Below are positions 11,844-24,372 of a stretch of 64,000 nt of DNA, piece after piece; the first letter of the stretch is position 1; each line of letters starts with the position of its first letter. Below the pieces are notes generated by a model, which made no database searches, was not told where the DNA came from, and saw nothing but the letters and a program-made list of their open reading frames with translations. Source of the stretch: Pseudomonas costantinii (GTDB lineage: Bacteria; Pseudomonadota; Gammaproteobacteria; Pseudomonadales; Pseudomonadaceae); contig NZ_MDDR01000016.1 in the NCBI RefSeq assembly GCF_001870435.1, positions 124,001 to 188,000 of the forward strand, in the 5' to 3' direction. The translations under genes and the position numbers were made by a program.

Positions 11844-13631
11844 TCAGTGTGAAGCGTGTTCCTCCACCCCATCACTGAACTGCAACGCCGCCAACCGCGC
11901 ATACAGCGGGTTGTTCGCGATCAACTGCTGATGTGTCCCCACCGCGACCAATTTGCCTTGGTCCATCACCGCAATCCGGTCCGCGTTCTTCACCGTGGCC
12001 AATCGGTGGGCGATCACCAGCGTGGTGCGACCCTGCATCAACTGCGGCAAAGCTTGCTGGATCAAGTATTCACTCTGGGCGTCGAGGGCGCTGGTGGCTT
12101 CGTCCAGCAACAGGATGGGCGCATCCACCAGCAACGCACGGGCAATGGCCAGGCGTTGGCGCTGACCACCGGAAAGGCCCATGCCGCCATCGCCGAGGTG
12201 GGTCTGGTAGCCGTCGGGCATTTGCAGGATGAAGTCGTGAGCGTGGGCGATACGCGCGGCGGCTTCGACCTGGACCGTGGTGGCGGACGGGTTGCCGTAG
12301 CGGATGTTTTCTTCGACGCTGCCGAAAAACAATGCAGGGCTCTGGGACACCAGCGCGAAGTGGCGACGCAGGTCCATGGGATCGAGTTCGGTCAGCGGGT
12401 GGCCTTCCAGCAGGATACGGCCGTGTTGGGGGTCATAGAAGCGCAGCAACAAATCAAAGATCGTCGATTTGCCTGCACCGGACGGCCCCACCAGCGCCAG
12501 GGTTTCGCCAGGGTTGATGGTCAGGTTCAAACCGTCGATGGCGTAGCTGTCCGGCCGTGATGGATAGGAAAAGCGCAGGTCTTGCAGTTCCATGCGGCCA
12601 CTGACCCGTTCCGGCAATTGCACAGTGCCACTGACGGGCGCCTGGATTTCGTTACTCGACTGCAATAACTCGCCGATCCGTTCAGCGGCACCCGCGGCGC
12701 GCTGCAACTCACCCAGTACTTCGCTCAAGGTGCCGACGGCGCTGCCCACGATCAGGCTGTAAAACACAAACGCCGCCAGCTCACCACCGGAAATGCGCCC
12801 GCCAATCACGTCCATACCGCCCACCCACAACATCACGCCCACAGCGCCCAGCACCAACATGATCACCAGGGTAATCAGCCAGGCGCGCTGGACGATACGT
12901 TTGCGCGCCGTGGCAAACGCCTCTTCCACGGTGACAGCGAAGCGTTGTTCGTCCTGTACCTGATGGTTATAGGCCTGCACGGTCTTGATCTGGCCGAGCG
13001 TCTCGGACACATAGCTGCCGACGTCGGCGATGCGGTCCTGGCTCAGTCGCGACAGACTGCGCACGCGGCGACCGAAAATAAGGATCGGCGCCAACACCAA
13101 CGGCAGCGCCACCACTACGATGCTGGTGAGCTTGGGGTTAGTGACAAATAGCAGCACGATGCCGCCGATGACCATCAAGGCATTGCGCAGGAACAGCGAA
13201 AGGGAGGAACCGATCACCGATTGCAACAAGGTGGTGTCGGTGGTCAACCGCGACTGGATTTCCGAGCTGCGGTTGTTTTCGTAGAAACCTGGGTGCAGGT
13301 AGATCAGGTGGTTGAACACCTGCCGACGGATGTCGGCCACGACTCGCTCACCGATCCACGACACCAGGTAAAACCGTGCAAACGTGCCGACGGCCAGGCC
13401 CATCACCAGGATCATGAACAAGCCGATGGACTGGTTGAGCAGGTGCGGTGACTGGGTCATGAAACCCTGGTCCACCAACAGGCGGATACCCTGCCCCATG
13501 GATAAGGTGATGCCCGCGGTGACAATCAGCGCCAACAAGGCACCCAGCGCCTGCCAACGGTAGGGCGCAACGAAGCGACTGGCCAGGCGAATCGCACGGC
13601 GTTGACGGATTGAGAACATGGAGAGCATCAC
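11844..13631 (-). CDS. ABC transporter, fused permease and ATPase (exporter type)
   Basis: A 595-residue half-transporter with six N-terminal membrane helices (about residues 25-320) and a C-terminal nucleotide-binding domain: Walker A GPSGAGKST, signature LSGGQRQRLAIARAL, Walker B ILLLDEATSALD and switch His in VIAHRLATV. It should act as a homodimer exporting a lipid, drug or similar hydrophobic compound (MsbA/BmrA-like fold). It is not adjacent to lipid A genes, so I do not call it msbA. The frame opens with GTG at 13631; ATGs at 13628 and 13619 are alternative starts, the last having an AGG-containing ribosome site. Single gene. Confidence 0.88.
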   Translation of the reverse strand: MMLSMFSIRQRRAIRLASRFVAPYRWQALGALLALIVTAGITLSMGQGIRLLVDQGFMTQSPHLLNQSIGLFMILVMGLAVGTFARFYLVSWIGERVVADIRRQVFNHLIYLHPGFYENNRSSEIQSRLTTDTTLLQSVIGSSLSLFLRNALMVIGGIVLLFVTNPKLTSIVVVALPLVLAPILIFGRRVRSLSRLSQDRIADVGSYVSETLGQIKTVQAYNHQVQDEQRFAVTVEEAFATARKRIVQRAWLITLVIMLVLGAVGVMLWVGGMDVIGGRISGGELAAFVFYSLIVGSAVGTLSEVLGELQRAAGAAERIGELLQSSNEIQAPVSGTVQLPERVSGRMELQDLRFSYPSRPDSYAIDGLNLTINPGETLALVGPSGAGKSTIFDLLLRFYDPQHGRILLEGHPLTELDPMDLRRHFALVSQSPALFFGSVEENIRYGNPSATTVQVEAAARIAHAHDFILQMPDGYQTHLGDGGMGLSGGQRQRLAIARALLVDAPILLLDEATSALDAQSEYLIQQALPQLMQGRTTLVIAHRLATVKNADRIAVMDQGKLVAVGTHQQLIANNPLYARLAALQFSDGVEEHASH

Positions 13632-13874
13632 CTGCGTCAGGAAGATAGGTACCTACACAGCAACATTGGGGGAACTTGAGTAAATAACAATGAGTCGGGT
13701 TAATTATGCCTGCCGATGCTGGCCCCTAGAGGCGATTGGTCTAACGCCTGGCTGGAAAAATGTATCGGTTTCTGGTGGACTGGAAGTCCGAACCGGTGAT
13801 TTTCTAAGGAGTTGTAATCGCTTGGTCACGCGGGGGAATTAGAGTAGATACACAACCTGATGAGGAGACAGGCC

Positions 13875-14048
13875 ATGACCTTGCAAAATAGCAGCGATGC
13901 CAAAATTGAAGTAATCCGCCAGCCGCAGCACCTGCCTTGCTCCGTGATCGACGCCCAAGGCCGCGAAGTGCAGATTACTGAAGAGATGATCCAGCAAGCA
14001 TGCCGCGAGCTGGAACAGCGATTGGTCAAGCCTGCGCAGCAAGGCTGA
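13875..14048 (+). CDS. small conserved hypothetical protein (PA1571 type)
   Basis: A 57-residue soluble protein starting MTLQNSSDAKIEVIRQPQHL and ending RLVKPAQQG. The composition (VIDAQGREVQITEEMIQQAC) suggests a compact alpha/beta fold with a C-terminal helix. The ATG at 13875 has a clear AGGAG ribosome site; an upstream in-frame codon at 13860 overlaps that site and is rejected. It resembles a small conserved pseudomonad hypothetical (PA1571 type, from memory). A rho-independent terminator follows within 20 bases, so it is monocistronic. Function unknown. Confidence 0.75.
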   Translation: MTLQNSSDAKIEVIRQPQHLPCSVIDAQGREVQITEEMIQQACRELEQRLVKPAQQG

Positions 14049-14067
14049 AGTGCCCACGCTCTTTGCG

Positions 14068-14093
14068 ACCCGGCCTTGATGGCCGGGTTTTTT
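14068..14093 (+). terminator. rho-independent terminator
   Basis: Stem ACCCGGCC / GGCCGGGT with loop TTGAT, then TTTTTT, directly behind the 57-residue gene. The T run is on the plus strand only. Confidence 0.88.
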
Positions 14094-14101
14094 ATCCGCG
14101 C

Positions 14102-15244
14102 TTAAAGGGTAGTCGCGCCCAACGCCGACACGATGCTCGACAACTGCGCCGACTCGCCATTGATCCGCACTTTCAAGCCATCAATTTCGCGGCGCGGCGG
14201 GTAATGCTTGCGCAGCAGGTCGAACGCCACGCGTTGCTCTTCCACGGTTCCCACAAGGCTGCGACGGAAATCCGCATCATCGCGGCGCGGGTCGTACACG
14301 CTGCGACACAAGGTCGCCAGCGCCCAAGCCGGATCAGTCGAGGCATTCAAATGCACCTCGGCCAGCCACAGCGGCGGCAGCAGGTCACTGAGTTGAATAC
14401 TCGGCGCCTGCCCCAGATGCGCACAAAACGCCTGATAAATCTGTGCCGTGCCGCGTTGCCTGCCTTCCAGGCTGTAACCGGCGATATGCGGCGTGGCCAG
14501 CACGCAGAGGTCAGCCAGGTCGACATCGACTTCGGGCTCGCCTTCCCACACGTCCAGGACCGCTTGCAGGTCTTCGCGAGCAAGCAACACCTCGCGCAGG
14601 GCGGCATTGTCCACCACCGGGCCACGACTGGCATTGATCAGCCAAGTACCAGGCTTGAGCCTGTTGAGGCGCTGACGATCGAACAGGTGCCAGGTGGCGC
14701 CGTTGCCGGACTTAGTCAGCGGCGTGTGCAAGCTGATCACATCGCACTGCTCGACAATCTGCTGCAGGCTGACGTAATCACCGTCTTCGGCAACCTGGCG
14801 CGGCGGGTCACACACCAGCACCTTCCAACCCAAGCCCTTGAGCACCTTGACCAGACGCCCACCCACTTCACCGGCGCCAACCACGCCATAGGTGCGTTGA
14901 TTGAGGTCGGCACCTTCGATCTCGGCCAGGGTCTGCAAACTGCCCAGCACATAGTCCACCACGCCACGCGCATTACAGCCGGGAGCGCTGGACCACTGAA
15001 TACCGGCCTGCTTGAAGTAATCAAGATCCAGGTGATCGGTGCCGATCGTGCAGGTGCCGACAAAACGCACCTTCGTGCCCTCCAGCAAGGCGCGATTGAC
15101 GTTGGTCACCGAGCGCACCAGCAACACGTCAGCCTGCTCCACCGTGGCGCGGTCGATGGAACGACCGGGCACCCGGCGAATCTCGCCAAACCCTTCGAAG
15201 AATGCATCGAGCAGCGGGATATTTTCGTCGGCAACAATCAACAT
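14102..15244 (-). CDS. pdxB: erythronate-4-phosphate dehydrogenase
   Basis: Second step of the DXP-dependent pyridoxal 5'-phosphate pathway, oxidising 4-phosphoerythronate. The 380-residue protein starts [20 protein letters not shown]. It has the D-2-hydroxyacid dehydrogenase core: NAD motif [13 protein letters not shown], the Arg motif [10 protein letters not shown], the Glu motif [10 protein letters not shown] and the His motif TPHIAGYS. A PdxB-type C-terminal dimerisation domain follows. It is divergent from the MATE gene and stands alone. Confidence 0.95.
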   Translation of the reverse strand: MLIVADENIPLLDAFFEGFGEIRRVPGRSIDRATVEQADVLLVRSVTNVNRALLEGTKVRFVGTCTIGTDHLDLDYFKQAGIQWSSAPGCNARGVVDYVLGSLQTLAEIEGADLNQRTYGVVGAGEVGGRLVKVLKGLGWKVLVCDPPRQVAEDGDYVSLQQIVEQCDVISLHTPLTKSGNGATWHLFDRQRLNRLKPGTWLINASRGPVVDNAALREVLLAREDLQAVLDVWEGEPEVDVDLADLCVLATPHIAGYSLEGRQRGTAQIYQAFCAHLGQAPSIQLSDLLPPLWLAEVHLNASTDPAWALATLCRSVYDPRRDDADFRRSLVGTVEEQRVAFDLLRKHYPPRREIDGLKVRINGESAQLSSIVSALGATTL

Positions 15245-15384
15245 GGCAGGCTCCTTTCGCGGACCCGCAGTGTACAGGCATCACAGCGGTTGCTTACAAA
15301 TCGCCAACACAGGTTTTTTCCTGACCAGTGCGTCAGAGCGTAGACTCCGCCGTCCTTCGCAACTCTTTTACTGGACACCCGTAC

Positions 15385-16779
15385 GTGAACACTGCCACCG
15401 CCACCCTCTCCCGCCCCGCCCGCGTCAGCCGCGAGGTGCGCAGCCTGCTGACATTGGCCCTGCCGATTATGATCGGCCAGCTTGCGACCACCGCCATGGG
15501 TTTTGTCGATGCGGTGATGGCCGGGCGTGTGAGCCCCCGAGACCTGGCGGCGGTAGCCCTGGGTAACTCAATCTGGATTCCGGTGTACCTGCTGATGACC
15601 GGCACGCTGCTGGCCACCACGCCGAAAGTCGCCCAGCGTTTCGGCGCCGGAAACCACACCGAGATCGGCCCTCTGGTGCGCCAATCCTTGTGGCTGGCGG
15701 TGGTGGTCGGGATAACGGCGCTGCTGATGCTGATCAGCGCCGAGCCGATCCTGCACGCGATGAACGTCGACCCTGAACTGATCAAACCCTGCATGGCCTA
15801 CTTGCACGGCATTGCGTCCGGCATGCCCGCCATCGCCCTGTATTACGTGCTGCGCTGCTTCAGCGATGGCCTGGGCCGTACGCGGCCGAGCATGGTCATG
15901 GGGTTGTGTGGGCTGGCATTGAATATTCCGCTGAACTACGTGTTCATCTATGGCCATTTCGGTGTACCGGCCATGGGCGGCGTGGGCTGTGGCTGGGCCA
16001 CGGCAATCGTGATGTGGGTGATGATGCTCGGCTTGGCCGCCTGGACTCGCTGGGCTCCGGCTTACCAGAGCAGCGAGTTGTTCAAGCGTTTCGACTGGCC
16101 GCAATGGGCGGTGATCAAGCGCGTGCTGAGCATCGGCTTGCCGATTGGCATTGCAGTGTTCGCCGAATCGAGCATCTTTGCGGTGATCGCCCTGTTGATC
16201 GGCAGCCTGGGCGCCAACGTGGTGGCTGGGCACCAGATCGCGCTGAACTTCAGCTCGCTGGTGTTCATGATTCCCTACTCCCTGAGCATGGCCGTCACCG
16301 TGCGCGTCGGGCAAGCGCTGGGCCGTGGCGAGCCGCGTGAAGCACGCTTTGCCGCCGGAGTCGGCATGGGCACGGCACTGACTTACGCCTGCCTGTCCTG
16401 CAGCTTGATGCTGCTGTTTCGCGAGCAGATCGCAACGATCTATACGCCTGACCCGTTGGTCATCCACGTGGCGTCGATGCTGATTGTATTTGCGGCGCTG
16501 TTCCAGTTCTCCGACGCGATCCAGGTCACCGCTGCCGGTGCACTGCGTGGCTATCAGGACACGCGGGTGACCATGGTGCTGACGTTGTTTGCCTATTGGG
16601 GTGTGGGGTTGCCGGTGGGTTACGCCCTGGGGCTGACCGATTGGCTGGGCGCGGCCAGTGGGCCGAGTGGCCTGTGGCAGGGGCTGATTGTGGGCTTGAG
16701 CTGCGCCGCCGCAATGTTGGTGATCCGCCTGGCACGCAGCGCGCGCCGACGGATTCGCCACGTTCAGGTGCCGGTTTAA
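15385..16779 (+). CDS. MATE family multidrug/toxin exporter (NorM/PmpM-like)
   Basis: An inner-membrane protein of about 464 residues with twelve predicted helices in two related halves. It begins near [20 protein letters not shown] and contains [20 protein letters not shown], typical of NorM-type MATE proteins that export cationic drugs by Na+ or H+ antiport. I choose the GTG at 15385 ([14 protein letters not shown]); the frame stays open upstream to 15328 but that sequence is not family-like. The ribosome site is weak, so the exact start is uncertain. Its stop codon overlaps that of convergent tusA. Confidence 0.88.
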   Translation: MNTATATLSRPARVSREVRSLLTLALPIMIGQLATTAMGFVDAVMAGRVSPRDLAAVALGNSIWIPVYLLMTGTLLATTPKVAQRFGAGNHTEIGPLVRQSLWLAVVVGITALLMLISAEPILHAMNVDPELIKPCMAYLHGIASGMPAIALYYVLRCFSDGLGRTRPSMVMGLCGLALNIPLNYVFIYGHFGVPAMGGVGCGWATAIVMWVMMLGLAAWTRWAPAYQSSELFKRFDWPQWAVIKRVLSIGLPIGIAVFAESSIFAVIALLIGSLGANVVAGHQIALNFSSLVFMIPYSLSMAVTVRVGQALGRGEPREARFAAGVGMGTALTYACLSCSLMLLFREQIATIYTPDPLVIHVASMLIVFAALFQFSDAIQVTAAGALRGYQDTRVTMVLTLFAYWGVGLPVGYALGLTDWLGAASGPSGLWQGLIVGLSCAAAMLVIRLARSARRRIRHVQVPV

Positions 16780-17027
16780 GCGGACTTCTTGCGAATCCAG
16801 TACAGGTACGTACCGGCCTGTTCCTGCTGGTCCACCAGTTCGTGGTCAAGGAACACGCAGAACTTGGGGATATCGCGGCGGGTCGACGGATCAGTCGCGA
16901 TCACCTTGAGCAAGCCGCCGGGCGGCAGGTCACGGATGTGCTGGTGCAGCATCATCACCGGCTCGGGGCAGTTGAGGCCGGTGGCATCTAGGGTGCCGTC
17001 GACGGCGGTGTCGAAAATATCGCTCAT
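16776..17027 (-). CDS. tusA: sulfur carrier protein TusA
   Basis: An 83-residue SirA/TusA protein with the persulfide-carrying Cys in the motif [16 protein letters not shown] (Cys20) and the fold signature [16 protein letters not shown]. It relays sulfur from IscS toward 2-thiouridine synthesis on tRNA wobble bases. It lies 27 bases downstream of rlmM on the same strand, so the two probably form a small RNA-modification operon. Its TAA overlaps the TAA of the opposing MATE gene. Confidence 0.94.
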   Translation of the reverse strand: MSDIFDTAVDGTLDATGLNCPEPVMMLHQHIRDLPPGGLLKVIATDPSTRRDIPKFCVFLDHELVDQQEQAGTYLYWIRKKSA

Positions 17028-17054
17028 GGTCTACTCCTGAAACTGGCCGTCAGT

Positions 17055-18131
17055 TTACCGGGCCTTGGATTTCTTCACATCTACCAGCCGACGCAGGTGA
17101 CACGTCACTTCCTCACGGTCGTGATAAAGCTGCTTGCAGCCGATCTCCACGCGAATGCCACGTGCCTTGAAGCCGTCTTCGATACGTTCCAGCAAGCGCT
17201 TCACTTCAGCGTAACGCTGTTTCATCGGCAACTTTAGGTTCACCACCGCCTCACGGCAATGCCCCTCGCCAATCCAGGTTTCCAGCAATGCCGCGTTACG
17301 CGCGGGTTTCTCGACGATGTCACACACCATCCAGTCCACCGGTTGCTTGGGTACGAAGGTGAAGCCATCGGCCATCAAGTGCTGCACCAGACCAGTGTCC
17401 ATCAGGCTTTCAGCCATGGGGCCGTTGTCGATGGCGGTCACCAGCATACCGCGATTGACCAGTTGCCAGGTCCAGCCGCCTGGGGCCGCGCCCAGGTCAA
17501 CGCCGGTCATATCACCGTGCAGGCGCTCGTCCCACTGGTCGCGGGGGATAAAGTGGTGCCAGGCCTCTTCCAGCTTCAGGGTCGAACGGCTTGGCGCGTC
17601 ACGCGGGAACTTGAGGCGCGGGATGCCCATCGGCCACATTGCCGAGTTGTTCGACTCGGCCAGGCCCATGAACACTTCGCGGCCGCTTTTGAAGGTCAGC
17701 AGCAAGCGCGGCTTGCTTGGATCGTCCACCAGCTTGCCGGCGCCGAGCAGGGCTTTGCGCAGGTGCACTTCGAATTTCTTGCAGAAGTTCGACAGTTCCT
17801 TGCCGTCATTGGTGTCGACCATCTCCAGCCACAGGCTGCCGCACACCGGAAAGCCTTGCAGGTGAGCAAGGATCACGCTGATGCGGTCGGTTTCCGGCAG
17901 GTCGATAAACACCCCGCGCGCCCATTGCCTTGGGAAGATCAGCTCGGCAAAGCGCTGGCCGTGCATCAGGCGCTGGGCGCCGTCTTCTTCGGTGCAGACA
18001 AATTCGGCGCAGGCGCTGCCGGTCTTGGCCTTGGCGTAGCCGGAAACGTTCAGGCGCGCGGCGTGTTCCGCGATCTCGGAACAGACTTCGCCTTCAAAAC
18101 CCGGGCGGCAGTGCATAAAAAGGGTGTTCAT
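17055..18131 (-). CDS. rlmM: 23S rRNA (cytidine-2'-O)-methyltransferase RlmM
   Basis: SAM-dependent enzyme that 2'-O-methylates C2498 of 23S rRNA (E. coli numbering). The 358-residue protein starts MNTLFMHCRPGFEGEVCSEI after GGAGATTCA. It has an N-terminal THUMP-like region and a C-terminal Rossmann domain with DLGAAPGGWTWQLVNRG and DWMVCDIVEKPARNAALLE. Upstream in-frame codons to 18146 overlap the ribosome site and are rejected. Followed by tusA. Confidence 0.94.
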   Translation of the reverse strand: MNTLFMHCRPGFEGEVCSEIAEHAARLNVSGYAKAKTGSACAEFVCTEEDGAQRLMHGQRFAELIFPRQWARGVFIDLPETDRISVILAHLQGFPVCGSLWLEMVDTNDGKELSNFCKKFEVHLRKALLGAGKLVDDPSKPRLLLTFKSGREVFMGLAESNNSAMWPMGIPRLKFPRDAPSRSTLKLEEAWHHFIPRDQWDERLHGDMTGVDLGAAPGGWTWQLVNRGMLVTAIDNGPMAESLMDTGLVQHLMADGFTFVPKQPVDWMVCDIVEKPARNAALLETWIGEGHCREAVVNLKLPMKQRYAEVKRLLERIEDGFKARGIRVEIGCKQLYHDREEVTCHLRRLVDVKKSKAR

Positions 18132-18321
18132 TGAATCTCCTGGCAACTGGCTTGCTGTAGCGCAAGGCCTGTCATGAAAACGCGCGCATGATAGCCGAGT
18201 TCGGAACCTGGGACTTAACCATAGAGTCCAGTTATTAGCCTGCTAATCAAAACAGGGCTAACGTGATAGCTCTGTTCGTCCCGTCAGGTCCGTAGCCGTG
18301 CGGACCATAAGGAGTCATGTC

Positions 18322-21063
<2,742 letters not shown>

Positions 21064-21103
21064 GCACGACGCAGCGTCCACAGTTTTGATCGCATTACAG
21101 GCA

Positions 21104-21141
21104 TAAAAAAAGCGCCGTATCTCTCGATACAGCGCTTTTTT
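21104..21141. terminator. bidirectional terminator between acnA and lpxO
   Basis: AAAAAAAGCGC, then GTATC / GATAC around a TCTC loop, then GCGCTTTTTTA. The symmetric A and T tracts suit both convergent genes. Confidence 0.88.
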
Positions 21142-21153
21142 ATTTAGCGTGAT

Positions 21154-22092
21154 TTAGCCGAACAACCAGCGCCACAACAGCACCAGGACAACGACAGCCA
21201 ACACCGGCCGAGCAATCCGATAAGCCTTGGGATACTTGCGCTTCCACTGTTTGACCTTGCCGCTGAACTTGTCGCTGAAGGTTTTGCTCCAGGCATACGC
21301 CTGGTTGATCCCGCCAACACGTTCGTCGTCCAGGTTCTGCGGCGCGGTAGCGCGACCCAACTGCTTGCTGACCCAGCGATTGATGCGCGTCATCAGGCGG
21401 CTGCTCAGCGGGCGTTCGATGTCGCAAAACAGGATCACGCGGGTGTGCTCGGTTTCGTTCTTGACCCAGTGCACATAGGTTTCGTCGAACATTACATCTT
21501 CACCGTCGCGCCAGGCGTAGACCTGGCCGTCGACGAAAATGCGGCAGTCATCAGAGTTCGGCGTGGACAGCCCAAGGTGATAACGCAGGGAACCGGCAAA
21601 CGGGTCGCGGTGCGGGTTGAGGTGGCTGCCGCCCGGCAATAGCGCGAACATCGCGCCCTTGACGTTGGGGATGCTGCTGACCAGGGCTACGGTTTTCGGG
21701 CACAGCGCCTCAGCCGATGGCAGCGGTTTGTCGTACCACTTAAGGTAAAAACGCTTCCAGCCTTTCTTGAAGAACGAACCAAAACCGGCATCGTTGTTCT
21801 TTTCCGCGGCGCGAATGTAACCCTCGTCGAACAGGTGCATGGCCTCTTCGCGGATCACTTCCCAGTTGTCCTTGAGCACGTCCAGTTCCGGGAACTTGCT
21901 GCGGTCCAGGTACGGCTTGGACGGCACGGCCGAGAACAGGTACATCAGGGCGTTGTAGGGGGCGAACAGCGCCGAATGGTTGACGAACTGACGCAGCAAC
22001 GGCAAACGGGCCTTGCCGCGCAAGTGCACGTACAGAATGCTGCCGATAAACAACAGCAACACCGACAGTTTGGCGGCCAAAGAAAAGGTCAT
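21154..22092 (-). CDS. lpxO: lipid A 2-hydroxylase LpxO (Fe(II)/2-oxoglutarate dioxygenase)
   Basis: A 312-residue member of the aspartyl/asparaginyl beta-hydroxylase family. An N-terminal membrane anchor (residues about 5-22), the cupin iron triad with His161-x-Asp163 in HLNPHRDPFAG and distal His208 in ETYVHWVKNE, and a C-terminal hydrophobic segment fit LpxO, which adds a 2-hydroxyl to a secondary lipid A acyl chain at the cytoplasmic face. The region YLDRSKFPELDVLKDNW is also LpxO-like. A palindromic repeat lies between it and upstream cysK. Confidence 0.87.
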   Translation of the reverse strand: MTFSLAAKLSVLLLFIGSILYVHLRGKARLPLLRQFVNHSALFAPYNALMYLFSAVPSKPYLDRSKFPELDVLKDNWEVIREEAMHLFDEGYIRAAEKNNDAGFGSFFKKGWKRFYLKWYDKPLPSAEALCPKTVALVSSIPNVKGAMFALLPGGSHLNPHRDPFAGSLRYHLGLSTPNSDDCRIFVDGQVYAWRDGEDVMFDETYVHWVKNETEHTRVILFCDIERPLSSRLMTRINRWVSKQLGRATAPQNLDDERVGGINQAYAWSKTFSDKFSGKVKQWKRKYPKAYRIARPVLAVVVLVLLWRWLFG

Positions 22093-22212
22093 GCAGCAAC
22101 TCCTGGAAATAAGCGCCTGGCCAACAGCAGACGTAGCAGCAGGCCATAATAAACACTTGGGCCATTATGCAGAAGGCCTGGGGAGACTGGCTGACACAAA
22201 TCAAACCGACCG

Positions 22213-22325
22213 ATCGTTCCCACGCTCTGCGTGGGACTGCATCCCGTGACGCTCCGCGTCACCACAACCGTAGGACGCGGAGCGTCCAGGGCGGCATTCC
22301 CACGCAGAGCGTGGGAACAATCACG
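22213..22325. repeat. nested palindromic repeat between cysK and lpxO
   Basis: Outer arms CGTTCCCACGCTCTGCGTGG and its inverse (CCACGCAGAGCGTGGGAACA) flank an inner pair TGACGCTCCGCGTCA and GACGCGGAGCGTC. Each arm is itself a hairpin. This is a REPIN-like doublet of a family different from the GTGGGAGC type seen elsewhere in the window; a short relative lies at 25665-25693. Confidence 0.8.
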
Positions 22326-22329
22326 ATCG

Positions 22330-23304
22330 TCAAGCCTGGTTTTCTTGCTCGGTAAACAAATCGCTGAACAACATGCTCGACAGGTAGCGCTCACCGGAGT
22401 CCGGCAGAATCACCACGATGGTCTTGCCCTGCATTTCCGGCTTCTCGGCCAGGCGCACCGCCACGGCCATCGCGGCACCACAGGAGATACCGCACAGAAT
22501 CCCCTCTTCCTGCATCAGGCGCAGGGCCATGGCTTTGGATTCGTCATCGGTCACCAGTTCAACGCGGTCAACCATCGACAGGTCGAGGTTTTTCGGTACG
22601 AAACCGGCTCCGATGCCTTGGATCTTGTGGGCGCTGGGCTTGATCTCCTCACCGGCCAGCGCCTGGGTAATGACCGGCGAAACCACCGGTTCCACCGCTA
22701 CCGACAGAATCGACTTGCCCGCAATGTTCTTGATATAGCGCGACACGCCAGTGATGGTGCCGCCAGTGCCCACGCCTGCCACCAAGACATCCACTGCGCC
22801 ATCGGTGTCGTTCCAGATTTCCGGACCGGTGGTTTTCTCGTGGATCGCCGGATTCGCCGGGTTTTCAAACTGCCCCGGCATAAAGTAGGTGGCCGGGGCG
22901 CTGGCGACGATCTCGGCGGCTTTTTCGATAGCGCCTTTCATGCCCTTCGTCGGCTCGGTCAGCACCAGCTCGGCACCCAAGGCCTTGAGCACTTTACGCC
23001 GCTCGATACTCATGGACGCCGGCATTGTCAGCAGCAGCTTGTAGCCACGGGCGGCGGCGACAAACGCCAGGCCGATGCCGGTGTTGCCCGACGTCGGTTC
23101 CACAATGGTCATGCCCGGTTTGAGTTTACCGGTGCTTTCCGCGTCCCAGATCATGTTTGCGCCAATGCGGCACTTCACCGAATAACCCGGGTTACGCCCC
23201 TCGATCTTGGCCAGGATGGTCACGCCACGCGGTGCGATGCGGTTGATCTGAACCAGGGGCGTGTTACCGATGGAGTGCGCGTTGTCTGCAAAGATACGGC
23301 TCAT
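22330..23304 (-). CDS. cysK: cysteine synthase A (O-acetylserine sulfhydrylase)
   Basis: A PLP enzyme making cysteine from O-acetylserine and sulfide. The 324-residue protein starts [20 protein letters not shown]. The PLP lysine is Lys44 in [10 protein letters not shown], with the phosphate loop GTGGTITG and the substrate loop [12 protein letters not shown]. The C-terminus ends [10 protein letters not shown], not the -NI tail of enterobacterial CysK that binds CysE. The stop lies about 5 bases from the adjacent palindrome, which probably helps end transcription. Confidence 0.95.
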   Translation of the reverse strand: MSRIFADNAHSIGNTPLVQINRIAPRGVTILAKIEGRNPGYSVKCRIGANMIWDAESTGKLKPGMTIVEPTSGNTGIGLAFVAAARGYKLLLTMPASMSIERRKVLKALGAELVLTEPTKGMKGAIEKAAEIVASAPATYFMPGQFENPANPAIHEKTTGPEIWNDTDGAVDVLVAGVGTGGTITGVSRYIKNIAGKSILSVAVEPVVSPVITQALAGEEIKPSAHKIQGIGAGFVPKNLDLSMVDRVELVTDDESKAMALRLMQEEGILCGISCGAAMAVAVRLAEKPEMQGKTIVVILPDSGERYLSSMLFSDLFTEQENQA

Positions 23305-23515
23305 GACGGGTCCTTAAGGCAATTTCAAGAAGGTCCCAAGGGTATGCCTCGTCTTCCGAAGCGTCCAGTCAGAGAAATGTTGCGTCCCGCGTCTATACCG
23401 TTGGAGAACCCAACCAAAGTGACCGGCCATTCAGAGACTGAATAACCCGTCTGCGTTCACAGTCGCCGGGGCCGCGCGGTATAGTCGGGCATTGCTGATT
23501 TTCGAGGAATGACCG

Positions 23516-24361
23516 ATGAAGTTCGAAGGCACCCAGGCCTATGTTGCCACCGATGACCTGAAACTGGCCGTCAACGCCGCCATCACTCTGGAGCGGCCGT
23601 TGCTGGTCAAGGGCGAACCCGGCACCGGCAAGACCATGCTCGCCGAGCAACTGGCCGAATCCTTCGGCGCCAAGCTGATTACCTGGCACATCAAGTCCAC
23701 CACCAAGGCGCATCAAGGCCTGTACGAGTACGACGCGGTCAGCCGCCTGCGCGACTCGCAGCTGGGCGTCGACAAAGTGCACGACGTGCGTAACTACCTG
23801 AAGAAGGGCAAGCTCTGGGAGGCGTTCGAGTCCGAAGAGCGGGTGATTTTGCTGATCGATGAAATCGACAAGGCCGACATCGAGTTCCCCAACGACCTGC
23901 TGCAAGAGCTCGACAAGATGGAGTTCTACGTCTACGAAATCGACGAGACCATCAAGGCCAAGAAACGCCCGATCATTATCATTACCTCCAACAACGAGAA
24001 AGAGCTGCCGGACGCCTTCCTGCGCCGCTGCTTCTTCCATTACATCGCCTTCCCCGACCGCACTACCCTGCAAAAAATCGTCGATGTGCATTACCCAGAC
24101 ATCAAGAAAGACTTGGTCAGCGAAGCGCTGGACGTGTTCTTTGACGTGCGCAAAGTGCCGGGCCTGAAGAAAAAGCCTTCAACGTCCGAACTGGTGGACT
24201 GGCTCAAGCTGCTGATGGCCGACAATATCGGCGAAGCCGTGCTGCGCGAACGCGACCCTACCAAAGCCATCCCGCCGCTGGCCGGTGCGCTGGTGAAGAA
24301 CGAGCAAGACGTGCAGTTGCTGGAGCGCCTGGCGTTCATGAGCCGTCGCGGTAACCGATAA
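23516..24361 (+). CDS. MoxR-family AAA+ ATPase
   Basis: A 281-residue AAA+ protein with Walker A GEPGTGKTMLAE (about residues 38-49), Walker B VILLIDEIDKAD, sensor-1 Asn in IITSNNEKELPDAF and an arginine-finger segment FLRRCFFHYIAF. MoxR proteins act as chaperone-like partners of VWA-domain proteins, often in metal insertion or stress responses. The VWA partner starts 11 bases downstream, so the two are cotranscribed. The pair resembles the CoxD/CoxE arrangement, but no CO dehydrogenase genes are nearby and the client is unknown. Confidence 0.9.
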   Translation: MKFEGTQAYVATDDLKLAVNAAITLERPLLVKGEPGTGKTMLAEQLAESFGAKLITWHIKSTTKAHQGLYEYDAVSRLRDSQLGVDKVHDVRNYLKKGKLWEAFESEERVILLIDEIDKADIEFPNDLLQELDKMEFYVYEIDETIKAKKRPIIIITSNNEKELPDAFLRRCFFHYIAFPDRTTLQKIVDVHYPDIKKDLVSEALDVFFDVRKVPGLKKKPSTSELVDWLKLLMADNIGEAVLRERDPTKAIPPLAGALVKNEQDVQLLERLAFMSRRGNR

Positions 24362-24372
24362 GGGCACTTGCC

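Noticed and set aside
11844..13631. msbA
   Set aside because: Exporter architecture fits, but no neighbouring lpxK or LPS genes are present to support lipid A flippase identity.
13632..13874. Small RNA or leader upstream of the 57-residue gene
   Set aside because: No clear terminator or conserved hairpin in the 240-base gap, only weak -10-like sequences.
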